NCBI RefSeq assembly: GCF_026342405.1
Contig: NZ_JAPEMU010000001.1
Location: 7,502,001-7,566,000 of the forward strand
DNA from: Kitasatospora sp. NBC_00240
Lineage (GTDB): Bacteria; Actinomycetota; Actinomycetes; Streptomycetales; Streptomycetaceae
Direction: 5' to 3'
Length of the DNA stretch: 64,000 bases
Below, piece by piece: positions 8,118 through 16,605 of this stretch (position 1 is its first letter; the number at the start of each line of letters is the position of its first letter). The translations under genes and the position numbers were made by a program. Below the pieces are notes generated by a model. The model saw only the letters and a program-made list of their open reading frames with translations. It searched no databases and was not told the DNA's origin.

Positions 8118-9166
8118 CCCGCCTGGTGCCGTCGCCGGTCTTCGTGGAGATCCGCCCGGGGGCCCTGGACTCGCTGGCCGGCATCCTCGCCGACCAACGG
8201 CTGTCCGCCTCCGGCCGGATCGCCATCGCGATCAGCAACGGCTCCGGCGCGGCGCTGCGGGCCCGGCTGGAGCCGGCCCTGCCCGGCGCCGACTGGTACA
8301 ACGTCGACGACGGCAGCCTGGACAGCGCGGTGCGCCTCGCCGACCGGATGCGGGCCGGGCACTACGACGCCATGGTGGGCCTCGGCGGCGGCAAGATCAT
8401 CGACGCCGCCAAGTACGCCGCCGCCCGGGTCGGCCTGCCGGTGGTCGCGGTGGCCACCAACCTGGCCCACGACGGCATCTGCTCGCCGGTCTCGACCCTC
8501 GACAACGACGCCGGGCGCGGCTCCTACGGGGTGCCGGGACCGATCGGCATCGTGGTCGACCTGGACGTGATCCGCGAGGCGCCGCAGCGCTTCGTCGCGG
8601 CCGGCATCGGCGACGTGATCTCCAACATCTCCTCCTGCGCGGACTGGGAGCTGTCCCAGGCCGTCACCGGCGAGAAGGTCGACGGACTGGCCGTCGCGAT
8701 GGCCCGTTCGGCGGGCGAGAGCCTGCTGCGCCATCCGGGAAACCTCCAGGACAAGGACCTCCTTACGGCCCTGGCGGAAGCCCTGGTACTGTCCGGCATC
8801 GCGATGAATATCGCGGGCAGTACCCGGCCCTCCTCCGGTGCCTGCCACGAGATCTCGCATGCCCTGGACGTGCTGTATCCCAAGCGATCCGCCCAGCACG
8901 GCGAACAGGTGGGCCTCGGGGCCGCCTTCGCCAGCTTCCTGCGGGGCGAGCGTGAGCTGACCGGTCTGATCGTGGAGTGCCTGGCGCGCCACGGCCTGCC
9001 GGTGACCGCTGCTCAGATCGGCTTCACCGAGGCGGAGTTCACCGAGGCGGTGCACTACGCTCCGAACACCCGTCCGGGTCGCTTCACCATCCTTGAGCAC
9101 CTAGACCTCTCCCCATCAGCCATCAGGGACGCGTACGCCGACTATGTCCAAGCCGTCAACGACTGA
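8105..9166 (+). CDS. sn-Glycerol-1-phosphate dehydrogenase-like enzyme (iron-containing ADH superfamily)
   Basis: 353 aa from GTG 8105, inside the end of the preceding gene. Family features seen: NAD(P)-binding GLGGGKIID (92-100); the metal-site block ATNLAHDGICSP with Asp123; ACHEISHALDVL with His252; and QHGEQVG with His265. These match the DHGxxSP / SHALD / HGEQV pattern of EgsA/AraM glycerol-1-phosphate dehydrogenases more than generic alcohol dehydrogenases. The reaction would be NAD(P)H-dependent reduction of dihydroxyacetone phosphate to G1P, the archaeal-type stereoisomer. Neighbouring activation and phosphotransferase genes fit that product. A different polyol phosphate remains possible. 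Confidence 0.75.
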   Translation: MPVLTRLVPSPVFVEIRPGALDSLAGILADQRLSASGRIAIAISNGSGAALRARLEPALPGADWYNVDDGSLDSAVRLADRMRAGHYDAMVGLGGGKIIDAAKYAAARVGLPVVAVATNLAHDGICSPVSTLDNDAGRGSYGVPGPIGIVVDLDVIREAPQRFVAAGIGDVISNISSCADWELSQAVTGEKVDGLAVAMARSAGESLLRHPGNLQDKDLLTALAEALVLSGIAMNIAGSTRPSSGACHEISHALDVLYPKRSAQHGEQVGLGAAFASFLRGERELTGLIVECLARHGLPVTAAQIGFTEAEFTEAVHYAPNTRPGRFTILEHLDLSPSAIRDAYADYVQAVND

Positions 9167-9974
9167 CCGCCCCGCGGTCGACCTCACGGTCCGGCCCTCG
9201 ATCGAGGAGCTGCGGGCCGTCATCCACCCTGAGGGCATGCTGCAGCGCCGTAGCGCGGAGCACTGGGCGGGGCGCCTCTACATGCGCAGCATCTCGCTGC
9301 GGATCACCCGGGTGCTGGCGCCGTTCACCTTCATCACGCCGAACGGCCTCACCTACCTGATGATGCTCACCGGCATCCTGGCCGGTGCGGCCCTGGTCGT
9401 CCCCGGGCTGGCCGGTGCGGTCCTCGGCGCGCTGCTGATCCAGGTCTACCTGCTGCTCGACTGCGTGGACGGCGAGGTGGCCCGCTGGCGCCGCCAGACC
9501 TCCCTGACCGGCGTCTACCTGGACCGGGTCGGCCACTACATGTCCGAGGCGGCACTGCTCACCGGCCTCGGCCTGCGGGCGGCCGACCTGTTCCACCAGG
9601 ACGGCGGCGGGTCGAAGTGGGAGTGGGCGTTCCTGGGCACGCTGGCCGCGCTCGGCGCGATCCTGATCAAGTCGGAGACCGATCTGGTGGACGTGGCGCG
9701 GGCGCGCAGCGGCCTGAGCGCGGTCGAGGACAGCGCCGCGGTGCCGCGCTCCTCAGGCGTGGCCAAGGCCCGCAAGGCCGCCGCGTTCCTGAAGTTCCAC
9801 CGGCTGGTCGGCGCGGTCGAGGCCTCACTGTTCATCCTGGCCGCCGGGCTGGCCGACGCCGTCCACGGCGGGCTGTTCTTCACCCGGCTCGCGGTGGTCG
9901 TGCTGGCCGCCGTCGCCATGCTGCAGACGGTCCTGCACCTGCTTAGCATCGTCCTCTCCAGCAGGCTCCGATGA
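9144..9974 (+). CDS. CDP-alcohol phosphatidyltransferase family membrane enzyme
   Basis: 276 aa, overlapping the preceding gene by 23 nt. The family motif D-x2-DG-x2-AR-x8-G-x3-D-x3-D is present at D106, D109-G, AR, G123 and D127, but the fourth Asp is His131 (LDRVGHY). About five to six hydrophobic segments follow from residue 60 on (for example LTYLMMLTGILAGAAL, AVLGALLIQVYLLLDC and the C-terminal VVVLAAVAMLQTVLHLLSIV). It would transfer a phospho-alcohol from a CDP-donor onto a second alcohol at the membrane. The donor is presumably made by the 7362 gene product; the acceptor is unknown. Confidence 0.85.
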   Translation: MSKPSTTDRPAVDLTVRPSIEELRAVIHPEGMLQRRSAEHWAGRLYMRSISLRITRVLAPFTFITPNGLTYLMMLTGILAGAALVVPGLAGAVLGALLIQVYLLLDCVDGEVARWRRQTSLTGVYLDRVGHYMSEAALLTGLGLRAADLFHQDGGGSKWEWAFLGTLAALGAILIKSETDLVDVARARSGLSAVEDSAAVPRSSGVAKARKAAAFLKFHRLVGAVEASLFILAAGLADAVHGGLFFTRLAVVVLAAVAMLQTVLHLLSIVLSSRLR

Positions 9975-10894
9975 CCGCCCCGGCCGCCTCCGCCGGCACC
10001 GCCGCCACCCGCCCCGAGGACTTCCGCCTCGGCGCGGTGATCATCACCATGGGCAACCGCCCGGCCGAGCTGAACGCGCTGATCGACTCGGTGCTCGCGC
10101 AGCAGGGTCCGGCCGTCGAGCTGGCGGTGGTCGGCCAGGGCGCCGCGCTGCCGCCGCTGCCGGCGGGCGTGCGCTCGGTCGAGCTGCCGGAGAACGTCGG
10201 CATCCCCGGCGGGCGCAACGTCGGCATCGAGCTGTTCGGCCCGAACGGCCGGGACGTCGACGCCGTCCTCTTCCTGGACGACGACGGGCGGCTCCCCGGC
10301 ACCGACTCGGCCCGGCTGCTGCGTGAGGCGTTCACCGCCGATCCGGCTCTGGGCATCGTCAGCTTCCGGATCGCCGATCCGGAGACCGGCGTCACCCAGC
10401 GCCGCCACGTGCCCCGGCTGCGGGCCAGCGATCCGCTGCGCTCGTCCCGGGTGACGACCTTCCTGGGCGGCGCCAGTGCCGTGCGCTGCACGGTGTTCGA
10501 GCAGGCCGGCCAGCTGCCCGCGGAGTTCTTCTACGCGCACGAGGAGACCGACCTCGCGTGGCGGGCGCTGGACGCCGGCTGGTCCATCGACTACCGGGCG
10601 GACGTGGTGCTGCACCACCCGACCACCTCGCCCGCCCGGCATGCCACGTTCTTCCACAACGTGGCCCGGAACCGGGTCTGGCTCGCACGGCGGAACCTTC
10701 CCGCCCTGTTCGTGCCTCTTTACCTGGGAACCTGGTTCCTGCTGACGCTGGCCCGCCGCCCCTCCCCCGAGGCGCTCAAGGCCTGGGTGGGCGGGTTCCG
10801 GGCGGGTTGGAGCGAGCCCTGCGGCACGCGCCGGCCCATGCGATGGCGTACTGTGTGGCGGCTGACCAGGTTGGGCAGACCGCCGGTCATCTGA
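9971..10894 (+). CDS. Glycosyltransferase family 2
   Basis: 307 aa; ATG overlaps the previous stop (ATGA). GT-A features: AVIITMGNRPAELNALIDSV near residues 23-42, NVGIPGGRNVGI, then a DDDG metal motif at 103-106 (LFLDDDGRLPG). An acceptor-side block FLGGASAVRC and EETDLAWRALDAGW (ED-type catalytic region) follows. A hydrophobic stretch near residue 250 (LFVPLYLGTWFLLTLA) suggests membrane association. It most likely adds one sugar to the product of the preceding phosphotransferase before export by the ABC transporter that follows. Confidence 0.88.
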   Translation: MTAPAASAGTAATRPEDFRLGAVIITMGNRPAELNALIDSVLAQQGPAVELAVVGQGAALPPLPAGVRSVELPENVGIPGGRNVGIELFGPNGRDVDAVLFLDDDGRLPGTDSARLLREAFTADPALGIVSFRIADPETGVTQRRHVPRLRASDPLRSSRVTTFLGGASAVRCTVFEQAGQLPAEFFYAHEETDLAWRALDAGWSIDYRADVVLHHPTTSPARHATFFHNVARNRVWLARRNLPALFVPLYLGTWFLLTLARRPSPEALKAWVGGFRAGWSEPCGTRRPMRWRTVWRLTRLGRPPVI

Positions 10895-11021
10895 TCGCAG
10901 CGGCCGGCGACCACACCGCCGGCCGGACCTCCCCCGTGATCCCAGTGGATCCCCTTCCGGCGGACGTCCGGCGTACCCCCGCCGACCGGCCGCCCGACTC
11001 CTGATCCCGCGAAGGACGAAT

Positions 11022-11960
11022 GTGTCGACAGTGAGTGAACCCGTTAGCCTCTCGGCCCCGAGGGGGGCGGACGCGGGCCTGACTCCCAAGCAGCTTGCCA
11101 ACAAGTACGGCCTGACCATCAGCGGCAAACGCCCCGGTGTGTTCGCGTACAGCCGGCAGCTGTGGGGACGTCGGCATTTCATCGTGGCCTTCGCCACCGC
11201 CCGCCTGGTCGCCCAGTACACGACGGCCAAGCTCGGGCAGGTCTGGCAGGTCGTGACGCCGCTGCTGAACTGCGCGGTGTTCTACCTGGTCTTCGGCGTG
11301 ATGCTGAAGAACCGCGACATCCCCGAGTACATCCCGTGGCTCTGCACGGGTGTCTTCATCTTCCAGTTCACCCAGAGCGCGGTGCAGGCCGGTACCCGGT
11401 CGATCTCCGACAACCTGGGCCTGATCCGGGCGCTGCACTTCCCCCGGGCCAGCATGCCGATCGCGTTCACCGTGATCCAGCTCCAGCAGCTGCTGATCTC
11501 GATGGTCGTGCTGATCGCCATCGTGCTGGGCTTCGGCATCACGCCGGGCGCGAGCTGGGCGCTGATGGTCCCGGCGCTGTTCCTGCAGTGCGCGTTCAAC
11601 ACCGGTCTGGCGCTGATCATGGCCCGGATCGGTGCCAAGGCCAGTGACATGTCGCAGCTGATGCCGTTCATCCTGCGGACCTGGATGTACGTCTCCGGCG
11701 TGATGTACAGCATCCAGGGCAGCATCTCGGGCTGGCCGAGCTGGGCCCAGCGGCTCATGGAGCTCAACCCGGCCTCGATCTACATGGAGCTGATGCGGCA
11801 CTCGCTGATGCCGCAGATCTTCGACAAGAACCTGTACCCCGAGCACTACCAGACCCTCCCGCAGCACATCTGGGTGATCGCGATCGCCTGGGCCGTGGTG
11901 CTCTTTGTTGCCGGATATGTGTTCTTCTGGAAGGCCGAGGAGGAGTACGGCCGTGGCTGA
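11022..11960 (+). CDS. ABC-2 type exporter permease (Wzm/TagG-like)
   Basis: 312 aa from GTG 11022 (alternative GTG codons follow within a few residues). A roughly 55-residue cytosolic N-terminus is followed by six predicted hydrophobic segments, including VTPLLNCAVFYLVFGVML, LLISMVVLIAIVLGFGI, WALMVPALFLQCAFNTGLAL and the last HIWVIAIAWAVVLFVAGYVF. The ATPase gene overlaps its end by 8 nt. ABC-2 permeases of this type export lipid-linked polysaccharides, teichoic acids or glycolipids. With the upstream biosynthetic genes the cargo should be the molecule they assemble. Confidence 0.88.
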   Translation: MSTVSEPVSLSAPRGADAGLTPKQLANKYGLTISGKRPGVFAYSRQLWGRRHFIVAFATARLVAQYTTAKLGQVWQVVTPLLNCAVFYLVFGVMLKNRDIPEYIPWLCTGVFIFQFTQSAVQAGTRSISDNLGLIRALHFPRASMPIAFTVIQLQQLLISMVVLIAIVLGFGITPGASWALMVPALFLQCAFNTGLALIMARIGAKASDMSQLMPFILRTWMYVSGVMYSIQGSISGWPSWAQRLMELNPASIYMELMRHSLMPQIFDKNLYPEHYQTLPQHIWVIAIAWAVVLFVAGYVFFWKAEEEYGRG

Positions 11961-12780
11961 GACGACGACCATCACCGAGGACGACACCATGACGCGGGAC
12001 GCTGTGGCAGCCGCCGACACCGCCAGGGTGCCCACCGTGATCGTGGACGACGTGCACATCGTGTACAAGGTGCACGGCGCGTCGGCGGGCAAGGGCAGCG
12101 CGACCTCGGCCCTGAGCCGGCTGATCGCCCGCAAGCGTTCGCCCGCCATCACCGAGGTGCACGCGGTGCGCGGGATCAGCTTCACCGCGTACAAGGGCGA
12201 GGCGGTCGGGCTGATCGGCTCGAACGGCTCGGGCAAGTCCACCATGCTGGCGGCCATCGCCGGCCTGCTGCCCACCGAGAAGGGCGGCATCTACACCAAC
12301 GGCCAGCCCTCGCTGCTCGGTGTGAACGCCGCACTGATGAACGAGCTGACCGGTGAGCGCAACGTGGTGCTCGGCTGCCTGGCGATGGGGATGACCCCGG
12401 CCGAGGTCCGGGCGCGCTACCAGGAGATCGTCGACTTCTCGGGGATCAACGACAAGGGCGAGTTCATCAACCTGCCGATGCGCACGTACTCCTCCGGGAT
12501 GTCGGCGCGGCTGCGCTTCTCGATCGCGGCCGCCAAGACGCACGACGTGCTGCTGATCGACGAGGCGCTCGCCACCGGTGACCAGGCGTTCCAGAAGCGC
12601 AGCGAGGACCGGATCCGCGAGCTGCGCCAGGAGGCCGGCACGGTCTTCCTGGTCAGTCACAACAACAACTCGATCCGCGACACCTGCGAGCGGACCATCT
12701 GGATCGAGACCGGCGAGATGATCATGGACGGGCCGACCGAGGAGGTCGTCCGCGCCTACGAGAAGGGCGAGCGCCCGTAA
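11953..12780 (+). CDS. ABC exporter ATPase (Wzt/TagH-like)
   Basis: 275 aa from GTG 11953; ATG 11989 is an in-frame alternative. One nucleotide-binding domain: Walker A GSNGSGKST (89-97), signature YSSGMSAR (179-186), Walker B LLIDEA (Asp203, Glu204) and switch His in LVSHNNN. The long insertion before Walker A (VHGASAGKGSATSALSRLI) and the YSSGM signature are typical of the TagH/Wzt subgroup. It has no C-terminal carbohydrate-binding domain, so the cargo is probably not selected by a Wzt-C-type domain. It partners the 11022 permease and is the last gene of the cluster. Confidence 0.9.
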   Translation: MAETTTITEDDTMTRDAVAAADTARVPTVIVDDVHIVYKVHGASAGKGSATSALSRLIARKRSPAITEVHAVRGISFTAYKGEAVGLIGSNGSGKSTMLAAIAGLLPTEKGGIYTNGQPSLLGVNAALMNELTGERNVVLGCLAMGMTPAEVRARYQEIVDFSGINDKGEFINLPMRTYSSGMSARLRFSIAAAKTHDVLLIDEALATGDQAFQKRSEDRIRELRQEAGTVFLVSHNNNSIRDTCERTIWIETGEMIMDGPTEEVVRAYEKGERP

Positions 12781-13078
12781 GGGTGTACGCACGGCCGGTC
12801 ACGGGGCCGGTGCCAGGGTCGGCGACGCCGCCCGGGCACCGGCCCCTCGGCTGTGCGGGTGAGACGGCGGCGAGGCGGCCGGGGTGGTCTTTCCCGGCGC
12901 GCCCCGTGATGTCAGTCTGTACACGGGGGAGGGGTGTGCCGCAGGGGACACGCCCCGGGCGGCCCCGCGCCGGAGGCGTTCCGCGGGAGGGTGCGCCCGG
13001 TCCCGGCCGGGGGGTGCCCCCCGGTATCGGACGCGTGTCCGGGCGAGGTCGGTGGTCCGGACGGTGTAGAACGGGGGA
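12781..13078. promoter_or_regulatory. Leader region of the hopanoid operon
   Basis: 298 bp of very GC-rich sequence with no credible gene. A stretch GTGATGTCAGTCTGTACACGG (near 12905-12925, with a possible -10-like TCTGTAC) is the least GC-rich part and the best place for the operon promoter. I cannot define a -35 with confidence. A purine run CGGGGGAG just before GTG 13079 is the ribosome site. Confidence 0.35.
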
Positions 13079-14074
13079 GTGACAGCAGTGTCGGCTTCGG
13101 CCCATCCGAGAGTTGAGTCAACGGACCCGTCAGCAGGGGAGACGCTGGACAAGGCGGACCTGGAGAACTTCCCGGTCGCCCCGTTCTTCCTGCCGGCCGC
13201 CTGGCGCACCGACCTGATGGCGGTGTACGGCTTCGCCCGGCTGGTCGACGACGCCGGCGACGGGGACCTCGCCGACCCCGCGGGCACCGCCCGGCAGCTC
13301 GACGTCGAGGTGCCCGCGCCAGCACGCCCGGCCGCGGGAGCCCCCGCCGGCCCGCCCGACCCCGCGGAGACCGCTTTCCGGCTGGCCCTGCTCGACGGCC
13401 TGGAACGGGACCTCGACCGGGTCTTCGAGACGGCCCTGGAGCCGGGCGCCGCCGACCGGCCCCGGCACCCGCTGATGCGCTCCCTCGTCCCGCTGGTCGG
13501 CAGGCACGCGCTCACCCCCGAGCCCTTCCGGCGGCTGATCGAGGCCAACCGGGTGGACCAGACCACCGCCCGCTACCCCGGCTACCAGGACCTCACCGAC
13601 TACTGCCGGCTCTCCGCCGACCCGGTCGGCCGGCTGGTGCTCGCCATCGCCGGCGTCTCCACCCCCGAGCGGATCGCCCTCTCGGACGCGATCTGCACCG
13701 CGCTGCAGATCGTCGAGCACCTCCAGGACGTCGCCGAGGACCTCGCCCGGGGCCGGATCTACCTCCCCGCCGAGGACCTCGCGCGGTTCGGCGTCACCGA
13801 GGCCGACCTCGCCGCCCCGAGCGCCGGCCCGGCCGTCCGTGAGCTGGTCGCCTTCGAGGCGGAGCGGGCCCGGACCCTGCTCGATCGCGGCGCGCCGCTG
13901 GTGGGTACGGTTCGGGGGAGGCTCCGACTGCTCCTGGCGGGATTCACCGCCGGCGGCTACGCGGCCCTGGCCGCCGTCGAGGCGGCCGGGTACGACGTAC
14001 TCGCCCAGCAGGCGAAGCCCGACAAGCGCCGCCTCGCAGCGAAGGCGGCGGCAATCTTCGCGAAGGGAAGGTGA
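13079..14074 (+). CDS. hpnC: Hydroxysqualene synthase (squalene/phytoene-synthase family)
   Basis: 331 aa from GTG 13079. Trans-isoprenyl diphosphate synthase fold with two Asp-rich motifs: ARLVDDAGD near residue 50 and EHLQDVAEDLARGRIYLP near 220. The N-terminal NFPVAPFFLP followed by MAVYGFARL is characteristic of HpnC. It converts presqualene diphosphate, made by HpnD, into hydroxysqualene, which HpnE reduces to squalene. A Pro/Ala-rich insertion (about residues 75-100, VPAPARPAAGAPAGPP) is unusual and probably a loop. It is the first gene of the hopanoid operon; its stop overlaps the hpnD start. Confidence 0.92.
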   Translation: MTAVSASAHPRVESTDPSAGETLDKADLENFPVAPFFLPAAWRTDLMAVYGFARLVDDAGDGDLADPAGTARQLDVEVPAPARPAAGAPAGPPDPAETAFRLALLDGLERDLDRVFETALEPGAADRPRHPLMRSLVPLVGRHALTPEPFRRLIEANRVDQTTARYPGYQDLTDYCRLSADPVGRLVLAIAGVSTPERIALSDAICTALQIVEHLQDVAEDLARGRIYLPAEDLARFGVTEADLAAPSAGPAVRELVAFEAERARTLLDRGAPLVGTVRGRLRLLLAGFTAGGYAALAAVEAAGYDVLAQQAKPDKRRLAAKAAAIFAKGR

Positions 14075-14973
14075 ACGCCCGAGTGGCGGCATCACCACTG
14101 GCGTCGGCGCAGGTCATGGCGGCCTATCGGTACTGCGAGGCGGTCACCGGCCTGCAGGCCCGCAACTTCAGCTACGGGATCCGGCTGCTGCCGGAGCCCA
14201 AGCGGCTGGCCATGTCGGCCCTCTACGCCCTGGCCCGCCGGGTCGACGACATCGGCGACGGCGAACTGCCTCCCGAGCGCAAGGCCGACCAGCTGCTGCG
14301 CACCCGCGACCTGCTGGACGAGATCCGGGCCGGCGAGGTCGCCGAGGACGACACCGACCCGATCAAGGTCGCGCTGGCGGACGCCGCGCGGCGCTTCCCG
14401 ATCCCGCTGGGCGGCTTCGACGAGCTGATCGACGGCGTCGAGATGGACCTCAAGGGCGCCGAGTACCGGACCTACGAGCAGCTCAAGGTCTACTGCCGCT
14501 GCGTGGCCGGCTCGATCGGCCGCCTCTCGCTCGGCGTCTACGGCTGCGAGGACCCGGAGCGCGGCGCCGAGTACGCCGACACCCTGGGCCTGGCCCTGCA
14601 GCTCACCAACATCCTGCGCGACCTGCGCGAGGACGCCGTCAACGGCCGGACCTACCTGCCCGCCGAGGACCTCGCCCGGTTCGGCTGCGAGCAGGGCTTC
14701 GCCCAGGCCAGGCCGGAGCCCGGCGCCGACTTCGCCGGCCTGGTGGCCTTCGAGGCCGCGCGGGCCCAGCAGGCCTTCGCCGAGGGCCTGCGCCTGCTCC
14801 CGCTGCTGGACCGCCGCAGCCGCGCCTGCACCGCCGCGATGGCCGGCATCTACCACCGGCTGCTCGGCCGGATCGCCTCGGACCCCGAGTCGGTCCTGCG
14901 CGGCCGGGTGTCGCTGCCGGGCTGGGAGAAGGCATACGTGGCACTGTCGGGGCTCGCCGGAGGGCGTTCTTGA
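14071..14973 (+). CDS. hpnD: Presqualene diphosphate synthase
   Basis: 300 aa from GTG 14071, overlapping the hpnC stop by 4 nt (GTGA), so the two are probably translationally coupled. It condenses two farnesyl diphosphates to presqualene diphosphate. The first Asp-rich motif is RRVDDIGDG near residue 50 and the second is ILRDLREDAVNGRTYLP near 180. YCRCVAGSIGRLSL and RNFSYGIRLLP are typical of the squalene/phytoene-synthase family. Membership in the hopanoid route rests on order and on pairing with HpnC and HpnE; stand-alone phytoene synthases look similar. Confidence 0.92.
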   Translation: MNARVAASPLASAQVMAAYRYCEAVTGLQARNFSYGIRLLPEPKRLAMSALYALARRVDDIGDGELPPERKADQLLRTRDLLDEIRAGEVAEDDTDPIKVALADAARRFPIPLGGFDELIDGVEMDLKGAEYRTYEQLKVYCRCVAGSIGRLSLGVYGCEDPERGAEYADTLGLALQLTNILRDLREDAVNGRTYLPAEDLARFGCEQGFAQARPEPGADFAGLVAFEAARAQQAFAEGLRLLPLLDRRSRACTAAMAGIYHRLLGRIASDPESVLRGRVSLPGWEKAYVALSGLAGGRS

Positions 14974-15076
14974 TTCTCACGTCAGTTATGTCACGCTTTG
15001 TCAACGCGGAATCACACACGGGCGGATTCGCGTCGAGCACCTGCTTCCCGTGCGCCGACGACAGGGGGGAGGGCCG

Positions 15077-16504
15077 ATGAGCGTGCGATCCGACACCGCC
15101 CGGCCCACCGCCGTGGTGGTCGGCGGCGGCCTGGCCGGCATCACCGCCGCCCTGCGGCTCGCCGAGGCCGACCACCGCGTCACCCTGGTCGAGGGCCGTC
15201 CCAGGCTGGGCGGCCTGGCCTTCTCCTTCCAGCGCGGCGAGCTGACGGTCGACAACGGCCAGCACGTCTTCCTGCGCTGCTGCACCGCCTACCGCGGCCT
15301 GGTCGACCGGCTCGGCGCCGGCCGACTGGTCGACGTGCAGCCCCGGCTGGACGTCCCCGTGCTCGGCGTCCGGGGCTCCGGGCCGACCGCCCGCCGCACC
15401 CTCGGCCGGCTGCGCCGGGCCGCCCTGCCCGTCCCGCTGCACCTGGCCGGCAGCCTGGCGGCGTACCCGCACCTGGGCCCCGCCGACCGGCTGCGGGTGG
15501 TCCGGGCGGCGCTCGCGCTCAAGGGCCTGGACCTCGCGGACCCGGCCCTGGACGACATCTCCTTCGGCGACTGGCTGCGCCGCCACGGCCAGAACGCCGC
15601 CACCCTGGCCGCCATGTGGGACCTGGTGGGCGTGGCGACCCTGAACGCCAGGGCCGACCAGGTTTCGCTGGCCCTGGCCGCGATGGTCTTCAAGACCGGC
15701 CTGCTCTCCGAGCCGGGCGCCTCGGACATCGGCACGGCCGCCGTCCCGCTCGGCGCGATCCACCACGACGCGGCGCTGGCCGAGCTGGAGCGCGCCGGCG
15801 TACGGGTCCTGCTGCGCGCCCGCGCGACCGAACTCAAGCCCGCCGGCCAGCACGCCGTACGGCTGGACGGCGGCGAGCTGCTGGCCGCCGACACGGTCGT
15901 CCTCGCGGGCGCCCAGGACAGCGCCGCCGCCCTGCTCCCGCCGGACGCGATCGAGGGGCAGCAGCGGCTCGCGGCCTTCGGCACCGCGCCGATCCTCAAC
16001 CTGCACGTGATCTACGACCGCAAGGTGCTCCGCCGCCCGTTCTTCGCCGCGCTGGACTCGCCCGTCCAGTGGGTCTTCGACCGGACCTCGCACTCCGGGC
16101 TGGCCGGCTCCGGCCTCGGCGCCGCACACCCGGACGCCCAGTACCTCGCGGTGTCCCAGTCCGCCGTCCAGGACGAGATCGACCTGCCGGTGGCGGAGCT
16201 GCGCCGGCGGTACCTGCCGGAGCTCGCCCGGCTGCTGCCCGCCGCGGCCGGCGCCGAGGTGCTGGACTTCTTCGTCACCCGCGAGCGCACCGCGACCTTC
16301 GACCCGGCGCCGGGCAGCGCCGCGCTGCGCCCGCAGGCCCGCACCCGCGTCCCCGGCCTGCTGCTGGCCGGTTCGTGGACGGCCACCGGCTGGCCCGCGA
16401 CCATGGAGAGCGCCGTGCGCAGCGGCCACGCGGCGGCCGACGCCGCCCTGGCGGGCGGCGCCCGCCGACCCGTCGACCGAGGTGACGGGAGGTGGCCCAG
16501 GTGA
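15077..16504 (+). CDS. hpnE: Squalene-associated FAD-dependent desaturase/oxidoreductase
   Basis: 475 aa from ATG 15077, which has GGGGGGAGGG upstream; the frame is open from 15050 but without a better start. N-terminal dinucleotide-binding fold: VVVGGGLAGITAALRLAEAD (residues 11-30), then the GR-rich VEGRPRLGGLAF. The C-terminal FAD motif is LLLAGSWTATGWPATMESAVRSG (split here only in description). It reduces hydroxysqualene to squalene. The gap of about 100 nt after hpnD contains no gene and could hold an internal promoter (TTCTCACGTCAGTTATG is less GC-rich). Its end is close to the prenyl synthase gene. Confidence 0.92.
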   Translation: MSVRSDTARPTAVVVGGGLAGITAALRLAEADHRVTLVEGRPRLGGLAFSFQRGELTVDNGQHVFLRCCTAYRGLVDRLGAGRLVDVQPRLDVPVLGVRGSGPTARRTLGRLRRAALPVPLHLAGSLAAYPHLGPADRLRVVRAALALKGLDLADPALDDISFGDWLRRHGQNAATLAAMWDLVGVATLNARADQVSLALAAMVFKTGLLSEPGASDIGTAAVPLGAIHHDAALAELERAGVRVLLRARATELKPAGQHAVRLDGGELLAADTVVLAGAQDSAAALLPPDAIEGQQRLAAFGTAPILNLHVIYDRKVLRRPFFAALDSPVQWVFDRTSHSGLAGSGLGAAHPDAQYLAVSQSAVQDEIDLPVAELRRRYLPELARLLPAAAGAEVLDFFVTRERTATFDPAPGSAALRPQARTRVPGLLLAGSWTATGWPATMESAVRSGHAAADAALAGGARRPVDRGDGRWPR

Positions 16505-16605
16505 CCCCGGGCCCCGTCCGCGCCGGCGCCGCGCACACCGCCGCCGACACCGCAATCACCCGGCCGTCCAGCACGGCCCGGCACCACCAGGGAGAGGGAA
16601 CGTAC

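Noticed and set aside
16492..16605. Earlier GTG starts for the prenyl synthase
   Set aside because: They overlap hpnE and encode a low-complexity stretch; GTG 16606 has a much better ribosome site. Not fully excluded.
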